NCBI RefSeq assembly: GCF_004798865.1
Contig: NW_025336346.1
Location: forward strand, 7,510,572 to 7,574,571
DNA from: Varanus komodoensis
Taxonomy: Eukaryota; Chordata; Lepidosauria; Squamata; Varanidae
Reading direction: 5' to 3'
Length of the DNA stretch: 64,000 bases
Made by a program: the position numbers and the translations under genes. The notes under the pieces are model-generated. The model worked only from the letters and a program-made list of their open reading frames with translations. It did not search any database and had not been told where the DNA came from. Shown one piece after another: positions 54,862-64,000 of the stretch (the stretch's first letter is position 1; every line of letters starts with the position of its first letter).

Positions 54862-56765
54862 ATAGAAACATAGAAACAAAGCGAGTCAGAGGGGCCTCCT
54901 GGGCCATCTAGTCTGACCTCTGGCACCAGCCAGCTCCGCTCATGACATGCTCACCATGTGGACGTCCAGCCTATCCTTGAACACCCACACCGATGGGGCT
55001 GCAATGACCTCTCGTGGAAGCCCATTCCACACCCTCGGGGTCCTAACTGTCAGGAAATGCTTCCTGGCATCCAAATGAAACCTTGGCTCCCTGAGCTTTG
55101 CTCCATTGGAGAGCGTCCTGCCTTCCTCTGCAGGGGAGAACTGGTCTCTACCCACCTCCATGTGACATCCCCTCACATACCTGTATGTCGCCAACATATC
55201 CCCTCTGAGTCTCCTCTTCTCCAGGCTGAAGAGACCCAGTTCCCTCAGTCACACCTCATACAGCATCCCCTGCAAACCAGCCACCAACCTTGTGGCCCTA
55301 CACTGCACGGACTCTAACCTGGCTATATCCCTCCTGTGATGAGGGGCCCAAAACTTAGCACAATACTCCAGTTGCGGGCGCACCAGAGTCGTATAGAGTG
55401 GTAGTAATACCTCTCTTGATCTAGAAGCCACACTTCTGGCTATGCAACCAAGGGTGGTGTTCGCCCTCTTGACCACTGCATCACACTGCTGACTCATGTT
55501 TAGCCTGCAGTCAACCAGCACCCTGAGGTCCCTTTCACAAGTGCTGCTCTCCAGCCACTTGTCACCTAACCTGTACTTATGACAGCTATTCCTATGCCCC
55601 AAGTGCAAGACCTTGCACTTATCCACATTGAACGCCATCTTGTTGTCTCCTGCCCACTTCCATAGTCTGTCCAGATCCTTTTGGATCTGGAGTACTTGCT
55701 CCTTAGTTGTGGCCACTGTTCCAGTTTTAGTGTCGTCTGCGAATTTGATCAGCAGACTGTTCACCCCTTCTTCCATGTCATTAATGAAAAGATTAAACAT
55801 GATCGGCCCCAGGACAGAGTCCTGGCAGACCCCGCTTGTCACTGGCCACCATCCCGACGATTCCCCGCTAATGGTTATCTTCTGCTTTCGGTACCTTCAT
55901 GCCCTAATCCACCAGACAGTGCTTTGGTGTATCCCAAAACTCCTCAGTTTCTCCACCAGGATATCATGGGGCACTTTGTCAAAGGCCTTGCTGAAATCCA
56001 GGTAAACCACATCCACTGCATCCCCTCCATCTAGCCATCTCGAAACCTTGTCGTAGAATTCCACAAGGTTTGTCTGGCAGGACCTGTTTTTGCGGAAGCC
56101 GTGTTGTGTGGCTGTCAGCCTCCCTTCCCCATCTAGCATCACTAGATCTCTCTCTATTATGAGACTTTCAGTCCCCTGATCTCAAAGCAAAGGATGGAGT
56201 GATCACTCGAAGTACAGATTAGGGGAGCTATGGATGCATCTATCAGCTCCTCCCTATGGGTCAAGACCAAGTCAAGGATGTTTCCCCCCCTCGTCGCCTC
56301 TCAGACCCTCTGTGTGAAAAACCCTCCCTCTATAGCTTCTAGGAAGCGATGTGACCTGGCTGTCACCACCGAGTGAGTCTCCTAACTAATATCCGGGAGA
56401 TTGAAGTGTCCCATAATTACTGTGTCTCTCCCCCAAGATAGCCTTAGAATCTGGCCTGACAGGACATCATCCAGGGTCTCAAGGTGACCTGGAGGGCGAT
56501 AACATACCCCCACTGTCAGGTCTCTTTCCCTGCCAAAACCCCTAAGTTTCACCCAGACTGCCTCTACTGAATCCTCATCTGTGCTGCATTCTATCTCACT
56601 GCATCCTATCCCTTCCCTGACGTATAAAGCCACGCCCCCACCTCTCTTTCCCTTCCTGTCCTTTCTAAAAAGGTGATACCCTTCTATGTTCACATTCCAG
56701 ACTTGCCTTTCATCCCACCAAGTTTCTGGTGGTGTGGCCACCCCCCTGGCTAGTCACCCACAAAG
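54862..56765 (-). mobile_element. CR1 LINE, 3' end, RT and part of endonuclease
   Basis: The longest LINE copy in the window. 56741-56382 codes endonuclease-like sequence (GGGVALYVREGIGC, AVWVKLRG, VGVCYRPPG, GHFNLPDIS). 56142-55897 has RT motifs (TATQHGFRKNRSCQTNL, VVYLDFSKAFDKVPHDIL). 55842-55249 has LFINDMEEGV, the catalytic FADDTK and RPQLEYCAKFWAPHHRRD. The 3' end has the [16 protein letters not shown] block and CTATGTTTCTATC at 54862. About 220 bases between the endonuclease and RT blocks are far too short for the intervening region, so it carries an internal deletion. Lies in the STIMATE long intron. Confidence 0.92.
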
Positions 56766-57726
56766 GGCTGCAGCACAGGAATCCTGTCACATTCTACCAC
56801 AGAACGACTTCTTACCTGCAAATTCAGAAGCTGAACCTCAAAGGGAAGAGAACTAAAAACTGACCCCAACCCATAATCCTAAAGTTTGAGACATTTTAAA
56901 ATAAATTGCTAAGAAGAAACTTTTTGGACACTCTATACTATATGCTTTTTGAAAACCAATGCTGCAATTGTTCAGTTTAAAGAGGAAGATGAGCTTCCCT
57001 TTCTGCATTCTACCTGTGGCCTTTATCTGTTGGAGGAACTCAGTGGAGGTTGGTGTCTGTTGGAGGAACTCAGTGGGGTGAATTGTGGGTCATGAGAAGA
57101 GGAGCCAAGGGGACATGGGCCACTGTACCTGGAACGGCCTTTGATTTTCCAGCCCTCAGCTATCCACATCACAGAATGGGAAAAATGAGATACAAAATAT
57201 GCAAAGAATGGGGAAATCACACAGCCACACAAAACTACTTTTTTGGACCCACATTCCCTTTCCAGTAACAACTCCCAGTTCACAGAGGATCAAGTCAGTT
57301 TAAGATAAGTGGGAGGGAAGAATCCACTCAGGCGCAACAACAACGATAACAAGAAGAGGCGACGTCTTCAGAGGCACAGAGTAAAACAGTCTCTGGAGCA
57401 CAAGAACAAGTCTGGAAGGCACCCACCAGCCTGGCCTACTCAGAAGTTGCACAGTGCAAAATCCCCGGATTATGCCTATTTCACAAGTAGCACAGAGGAC
57501 CAGATCGGTGAGGGAAAGCATGGCTAGCAAGTTGTGCTTGTCCACAGTCCACCCCGCAGCATGCAGTGCCGGTGCTGCTATTCCTTGGCAAAGCACAGAC
57601 ACCCACCTCCCATTACACACAGAGCTGAATATGCTCACAGGCTCTCCGTAAGGGATTCATGTGCGCACAGACACACACTCATGCAACGAGGCATCCCACA
57701 GAGAATGCTTCCTCACCTTCAAGCTT

Positions 57727-57758
57727 ATGAATGAATGAATGAATGAATGAATGAATGA
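57727..57758. repeat. (TGAA)n microsatellite
   Basis: About eight ATGA/TGAA units at the 3' end of the R4/Vingi-like LINE, probably grown from its tail. Confidence 0.95.
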
Positions 57759-58681
57759 CTTTACTGAATAAGTCTTCCGGCCATTTCAAACAAACAAAAA
57801 CAAAAGCAAACTAACATTTAAAACACAGTCACTTTGCATTAATATTTAAAAGCAATATATAACAATTAGGAACATATTAAGATTTTAAAACATTACATTT
57901 AAATTGCCAAACAATATACAATATGTATAAGCAATATAATTTGTGACTGACAGTTGATAAAACCAACCATTTAACAACCCTTACGTATTAAAACTATTAT
58001 TAAAATCTGTAAGCCAGTCCATTTTTTCCAGTTTTTATCCTTATGTTGGCTGCCCTGAGAGCAAAAAAGACAACTCTCTGGGACACAAAAAGTTTGCAAC
58101 CTTGTAAGAGAAAAAACAATTTATCCTTCACTGACCAATTTCTCAAGAGTTTAAGAAAGAAGGATGAGTAACGTTCTCTAGATTTTGAATATAAACAACA
58201 TTCAAGGAAATAATGTGCCAAATCTTCTATTATAGATTAAAATTTAGATTTGGATACCAATTTCATGGCTCTTCTGTTTGATAGTGTGGCTACAGCAGTC
58301 TGTTTTCCAATATCTTACATTCTTAACTTGACCCCATTTCTTATACTGGTGCTAGGAAAGCTTATAGCCTCCAGACCAAAACTGCAGCTTGGTAACATCT
58401 TTATAAATTTATGGAGCCAGGAAGTTTCCAAGTTTATTCATCTGCTCAAGAAGACACTACTGTAGAACCCTGTCTTTACTCATCAAACCTTGTTTGAACC
58501 AATAATTGAATAGCCTAAGATGTATTTGGCCTGAAACTGCCATGATGCCAAATTCAGTTCTAAGCACATAGGCTGGAGCCACCCCTAAAATCATATATAA
58601 AAAGCAATTTTGGACGCTTTCTATTTCCTTGCTGTTAAAAACTCCCCAGATTGCCACACCATAAATTTGTACTGGCAACAT
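57727..58681 (-). mobile_element. R4/Vingi-like LINE, 3' part
   Basis: Minus-strand frames read MLPVQIYGVAIWGVFNSKEI, then ESVQNCFLYMILGVAPAYVL, and further on HYFLECCLYSKSRERYSSFF, the post-RT region and C-terminal Cys-His style of R4/Vingi/I-like elements. It ends at a (TTCA)n/(TGAA)n microsatellite at 57727-57757. Continues at 59255-59765 beyond a CR1 insertion. Confidence 0.65.
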
Positions 58682-59249
58682 TTTGCCTCTTGGCTTCTAG
58701 ATCGAGAGAGGTATTACTACCACTCTACATGACTCTGGTGCGCCCGCAACTGGAGTATTGTGCTCAGTTTTGGGCCCCTCATTACAGAAAGGATAAAGCC
58801 AGGTTAGAGTCAGTGCAGCATAGAGCCACAAGGTTGGTGGCCGGTTTGCAGGGGATGGGGTATGAGGCGAGACTGAGGGAACTGGGTCTCTTCAGCCTGG
58901 AGAAGAGGAGACTCAGAGGGGATCTGTTGGTGACATACAGGTATGTGAGGGGATGTCACTCGGAGGTGGATAGAGACCAGTTCTCCCCTGCAGAGGAAAG
59001 CAGGACACGCTCCAGTGGAGCAAAGCTCAGGGAACTCAGGTTCCATCTAGATGCCAGGAAGCACTTCCTGACAGTTAGGACCCCGAGGGTGTGGAATGAG
59101 CTTCCACAAGAGGTCGTTGAGGTGCCATCGGTGAGGGTGTTCAAAGAAAGGCTGGACATGCACATGGTGGGCATGCCGTAAGTGGAGCCGGGGGTCAGAC
59201 TAGATGGCCCGGGAGACCCCTTCTGACTTGCTCTGTTTCTATGTTTCTA
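58682..59249 (+). mobile_element. CR1 LINE 3' fragment inserted in another LINE
   Basis: One open frame reads [58 protein letters not shown] and [18 protein letters not shown], and the copy ends CTCTGTTTCTATGTTTCTA. The frame is uninterrupted for about 170 codons, so it is among the youngest LINE copies here. Confidence 0.92.
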
Positions 59250-59254
59250 CGCTT

Positions 59255-59765
59255 GTACACCTTAATGACCAGCAAGAAAGAGAGTTTATAATTCAGGAGC
59301 CTGTTCTAAGTCTGAGCAGGGGCAGTTGCCTTTAGCTCATTTCTCTTTGGCTGCAATGCCCAAAATCCTGTGGAAGTGAAAGCTAGGCCAAGGTAAATCT
59401 ATGAGTCCACCTGTTCAATTTAATTTGAGTCCAAAAACCACTTATGCCCCATTTTTTTAACCAAAAATTAGCACTCTTGATTTTTTGCTATTAATCACTA
59501 AGCCATTTTCCCCACAAGAAGCATTAAATTCTCCCACTAGCCTCTGCAAACCAACCTGAGTGCTAAACATCAGAATCATATCATTTGCATACAGGATGTT
59601 GGATGTTTATCCAAGGTCTTTGGCATGTGAAATCTTGACTATGAAGTGTGGAAACAACATCAATACAGAAGTTAAAGAGGAATGGCACAAGAATACATAC
59701 ATCCCTGACAAACCCCTTTATTTATTTGGATCTTCTCATTAAAGTTCAAGGTAATGCAGGCTTGT
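59255..59765 (-). mobile_element. R4/Vingi-like LINE, RT domain (split part)
   Basis: Minus-strand frame around 59600-59450 reads LYANDMILMFSTQVGLQRLV then GENGLVINSKKSRVLIFG. This is the RT catalytic block (YADD, here YAND, so inactive) and the following GLxxNxxKSKV motif. Same strand as 57727-58681 and in the right order. Confidence 0.65.
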
Positions 59766-60754
59766 AAAGGAATTAACTTCCTCTGAAAACAGCAAGACTT
59801 ACTTCTAAGTAGAACAACATAGGATTGTTTGATAAAGTCCATTGACCCCTGATCCTTTTCTCTCTCACCCACACAAACAACGAGGGATTCTCACAGAGGA
59901 AGGGTTTGCACATCACAATGATTTATCACACCAATTTGCATAATGTGCGGGTTGCTCCACAGGGCAGCCACAATGAACCTGGAAGATGATCAGGCTCGTT
60001 GTGGTGTTGCGCTTCCTTCCCCCTCCTCTTCCTTCTGGGGGACACATGGCGAGGGAGACATCCCCTCTCCCTCCTTGCTGTACGCGTGGCCATTTTCAGC
60101 TCACCATGGACGCATTTACCCTTTCTGCTTTTCTGGTTTGGGAGACTGTGGAAGCTGGCTGTCTGGATGGACCCCGTTAGGCCAGCTGCAAGTTCCACCT
60201 GCAGGTGCCCAGCAGCACCTTAGAGAGGATGCCCGTTGTCAGCCCCACCTTTATATTCTGCATGCACGTAACTGTGCTTACTGTTTTCCTTTCCAATCTG
60301 ACTTGATCTGCGGAATATGAGCAGGAGGGGCAGTGCAGGAAGCGGGGCTGGAGCCAGTCCAGGGCAGGAGGGGGCCTGCTGGCCAAATCCAGCCATACAC
60401 TACCTTTTCAGGCTGAGGGAAACTCTTTCCTCTTTTCCTCTATCTTCACAAGCCTCTCACTGACAGCCTCTAGATCTTTTTAAGCCATTTGCAATGCCTC
60501 AGGAGATCTTTATTTTTGAACTGGGACTGACTGTTCCTGTTTGCAAATGTACCCTCCATCCTTTGCGGGGGGAGATATCTGGTGTTTCCAGGGTCCAGAG
60601 AACCCCAGCATTTGGGGAACACTGCAAAAAGTGAGAACACTGTTGAAAGCCAACAACTCCAGAGCTCAGTTTTGCAGTGGAGATTTGAAGGGGGATAAAA
60701 AGATTGTGGTGAAGGGCAGGAAAATGTATACATATATACTGTAGTTTGCGCACC

Positions 60755-61360
60755 TAGAAACATAGATAAATAGAAACAGATCGAGTCAGAGCGGGCCTCC
60801 CAGGCCATGTAGTCTGATCCCTGGTTCCACCTGGCTCCGCTCACGACATCCCCACCATGTGCATGTCCAGTCTGTCCTAGAACACAGTCACTGATGGGGC
60901 TTCAAGCACCTTCTGTGGAAACCCATTCCATACCCTCGGGGTCCTAACTGTCAGGAAGTGCTTCCTGGCATCTAAATGGAACCTTTGCTCTGTTGGAGCA
61001 CGTCCTGCCTTCCTCTGCAGGGGAGAACTGGTCTCTACCCACCTCCGTGTGACATCCCCTCACATACCTGTATGTCGCCATCATATCCCCTCTGAGTCTC
61101 CTCTTCTCAAGGCTGAAGAGACCCAGTTCCCTCAGCCTCGCCTCATACGGCATCCCCTGCAATCCGGCCACCATCCTTGTGGCCCTACATTGCACTGATT
61201 CCAACCTGGCTATAACCTCCCTGTCATGCGGAGCCCAGAACTGAACACAGTACTCCAGTTGTGGGCACCTCTCTCAATCTAGAAGCCCCACTTCTAGCTA
61301 TGCAACCAAGCGTTGTGTTCATTGTCTTGACTGCTGGGTCACACTGCTGACTGGCCACCC
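60755..61360 (-). mobile_element. CR1 LINE 3' fragment
   Basis: 61204-60944 reads [40 protein letters not shown] and [14 protein letters not shown], with frameshifts to the left; the 3' end GAAACATAGATAAATAGAAA is at 60757. Same subfamily as the other CR1 copies. Confidence 0.9.
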
Positions 61361-61364
61361 CCTC

Positions 61365-62870
61365 TTCCTGTGCTCTTTCCCATCAAAACTGAAATTATTA
61401 ACCCTTTTCAAATAAATTACTTTTTGGCATACACATAGCATATCATGCAGCAAATGCAACTGCCAGAAACAAAGCATCATATAGGAAAACTTATTTTTGA
61501 AGTATGAGAAAAAAGGGGCTAGGCCTCTTGAACAGCCTTCACAGCTGAAATTTCTGAATTTCTGTGGGGAGCTTGTGTGTACCGGAACGAACCTCACTTT
61601 GGCAAGGTGTTATGAGAACCACCCCCCTCAAAAAACAAACAAACAAAAAAAGACACACACACACACACTTCTGGAAAGCAGTCTCTCAATTTCACCTCCC
61701 TTCCCAGCTAGATCTTTGGAGCATCACTGGGATTCTATATGTCCCAAGGATTCCCTTGATTTTGCAACAGAGCTCAAGGTGAAAAACCTGTCTTTGAAAT
61801 GGGAATCCCCTGACAAAGCTAAGCCACCTAATCTCTTACCAAAGAAATGAGGCTCCATCAGGCAGAGAGAACCATCCCTTCTCCTTAAGGCTCCAATAAG
61901 TCCCATTGAATTCAATAGCACCTACTTCTGTGTAGACCTACACAGAGCTGCTCTACACATCCCATCAAACATTTCCCCCATCCTATCCATTTACATACAG
62001 ACTCTCCCATAACAAGGCATTCATAGAGACATCTGCTCCCTCCTCTTAACACTTCCAAGTTTAATCAACACTACGCCAGTAATAAAATTGATGAAGCCAT
62101 CCAGCTGAGGAAGAATCTGAGAAAAAGAACCACATGAACAGAGTAGTGATGCTGCTCTACCTCTGAGATAAAGGTTATGGAGTGACTGTTGGGCCCTCTG
62201 TTTTTACCCAGAACAACTGGAAACGAAGGGATCTCCTGCAATTTGCTAGCTCAGGCCTGAGCAAGTCCATTAAACACATGCATGCATGCACACACACATA
62301 AACACTGTACACACTCCTTTCCTCCACTTGACAAGAACACACCCCAGCAGGCTGCAGGAGATTGCCTTGTCAGTATGGGGAAACACTCTGTGCCTGCAAG
62401 TTTGCAGGCACACAAGTCTCATCAGTGATGCTGCTACAGTGGACCAGGACTTCTTGGTCACTCAGTACAGCAGCAGGGATGTGAATGTGTGTGTGTGTGG
62501 GGGGGAGCTGCATCCACTGACCCCTGGCTGGTTCTGCCACTGGAGGATCCCCTGCTCTTGAGCACAACATGGTACTGCACTGCTCTTACAGTGGAGGCAA
62601 TTCTAGATTTAACTGAACCTCTTCCTATTTTCAAGGTGAACTTGCCCAGCTAAGTGAGACAGCAGTCAAGTCATTAGGCCCACCTACAGAGAATTCCTCT
62701 CAACTCCGGCTCTCTTTCATTCCTTGTAGCTGCACAGGGAAGCTGGACTATGAAACAGCGTACCCGAAAAACCAGAAGCTGACGACTTCCAACTGGCAAT
62801 CTGAGGTATGGAATCCTAGAGTGCTTGCTTCCCGCAGCTGGCAGGAATGCTCAGCTACTAAGACAGAATT
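61365..62870. other. STIMATE intron or flank; no gene recognised
   Basis: Holds an (AC)n run at about 61648-61668 and (GT)n near 62485-62499. A 76-base block at 62731-62806 (plus strand) has an acceptor-like CCTTGTAG, an open frame and a GTATGG donor, but codes nothing recognisable. Confidence 0.35.
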
Positions 62871-62877
62871 CTCACTG

Positions 62878-64000
62878 GTATTTATTTATAGCTTTTATAC
62901 ACCATTCAGTTAGCAAACAAGCTCTCAGAATGGTGCACAGCCAGGATAAAAAGGATGTGAAAACATAACATATATACTTTGATGTCAGTAAGACATCTAG
63001 AACATCTATCAAAATGCCTATCATAAACAATTAACACATAATAATAATACAAAAACAGTGACTAATCCACAGTATGCAAATGACAATACAAATAAAACCC
63101 AATATAAAAACAAATAATCATATTTAGTAATGATTTAGGAAAGTAAAAAGGTTTTGACCTGGTGCTGAAATATATAAACCTGAGGAACTGGTTCCATGGT
63201 TGGGGTGCCACAATTGAGAAGGTTCTTCCCCTCATGCCCACCTTCCTTACTTCTTTTAAAGGTGGCTCCTGGAGAAAGACCTCCACTGATGACCTTAGAG
63301 TATGGGCAGGGGTGTAAGGGAGGAGAGGTTCCTTTAGATATCCAGGCCCTATGCTGTTTAGGGCTTTATAAGTTAATGTGAGCACCTTAAAGTGGGCCCA
63401 GACTTCAACTGGTAACCAATGCAGATGACAGAGAACAGAGTGTCCATGTTCATGTCTGCCCATCCCAATCAGCAGATGAGCCACCCTATGTTGTACCAAC
63501 TGAAGTTTCTGGACTGTTTTCAAAGGGCAGCCCCACATGGAGGGCATTATAGTAGTCTAAATGTGAAGTTACCAGAGTGTGGATTATTGTGGCTAGGTTC
63601 AGCCTGTCCAGATAGGAACACAGTTGGTCTATCAACTGGATTTGATAGAAGATGCTCCTGGCAACAGAAGCCACCTAGGATTCTAGGGTCAATTCTGGGT
63701 CTAGGAGTACCCCAAGATCTGCATTCTGTCCTTTGGGGGAGTGCAACCCCATCCAGGACAGGGTAGATAGGACTGAAGTCCCCTCCTGGACTGAGGCTCC
63801 CCCTACCAACAGCACCTCCATCTTGTCTGGCTTAAGCTTCAATTTATTAGCCCCTTCCAGTCCAACACCCCAGCCAGACACCAATTCAGAGTTGTCACTG
63901 CCTCCTCTGGATTGCATGCAACTGAAAGGTGGAGCTGAGTGTCCTCAGCACACTGATGACACTTCAGCCCAAACCTCCAGATGAGCTGTCCCAGCAGTTT
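62878..64000 (-). mobile_element. L2 LINE, RT region to 3' end, running off the window
   Basis: In order on the minus strand: NKLKLKPDKMEVLLVGG (63917-63675), LGVLLDPELTLES, then VARSIFYQIQLIDQLCSYLD, VTSHLDYYNALHVGLP, and QLVQHRVAHLLIGMGRHEHG / HLHWLPVEVWAHFKVLTLTY at 63547-63062. This is the standard L2-clade RT C-terminal order. Several frameshifts; more diverged than the copy at 22 kb. The 5' side continues past 64000. Confidence 0.9.

Overview
This window is vertebrate nuclear DNA, almost certainly from a squamate reptile (lizard or snake). Three things point there. (1) It holds intron-split, minus-strand fragments of the ITIH4 - MUSTN1 - STIMATE block known from mammalian chromosome 3p21-type synteny. 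(2) Its dispersed repeats are squamate-like: tRNA-headed Sauria-type SINEs, a 5S rRNA-headed SINE, CR1, L2-like, L1 and R4/Vingi-like LINEs, and palindromic MITEs. (3) LINE 3' ends repeatedly carry attached microsatellites. I cannot name the species.

Layout, left to right. About 1-9.3 kb: no host gene seen; a foldback element (2.5-2.8 kb), a LINE tail (6.3 kb), and a Sauria-type SINE split by a solo LTR (8.0-8.9 kb). 9.3-17.9 kb, minus strand: a decayed inter-alpha-trypsin inhibitor heavy-chain gene, ITIH4 by synteny. Five exons are recognisable; two are open with good splice sites, while three carry stops, frameshifts or lost sites. 18-26.4 kb: repeats (L1 tail, L2 tails, tRNA SINE) and a sequence patchwork with copied segments. 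26.5-33.6 kb, minus strand: a complete, intact MUSTN1 gene (three coding exons, 78 residues, TATA box, polyadenylation signal). 33.7-41.4 kb: intergenic, with old LINE pieces. 41.45-48.5 kb, minus strand: the last four coding exons of STIMATE (TMEM110), including an intron with a GC donor. 48.5-64 kb: no further STIMATE exon found; this is presumably one long intron loaded with LINEs (CR1 copies, an R4/Vingi-like LINE split by a CR1, and an L2 running off the right edge).

MUSTN1 and STIMATE are arranged head-to-tail as in mammals, where STIMATE-MUSTN1 read-through transcripts are known. The products are functionally separate: MUSTN1 is a small musculoskeletal nuclear protein, and STIMATE is an ER membrane protein that promotes STIM1 activation and store-operated calcium entry. 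The most notable observation is the wreck of the ITIH gene beside two intact neighbours, which suggests lineage-specific loss of ITIH4 or of an ITIH4-like copy.
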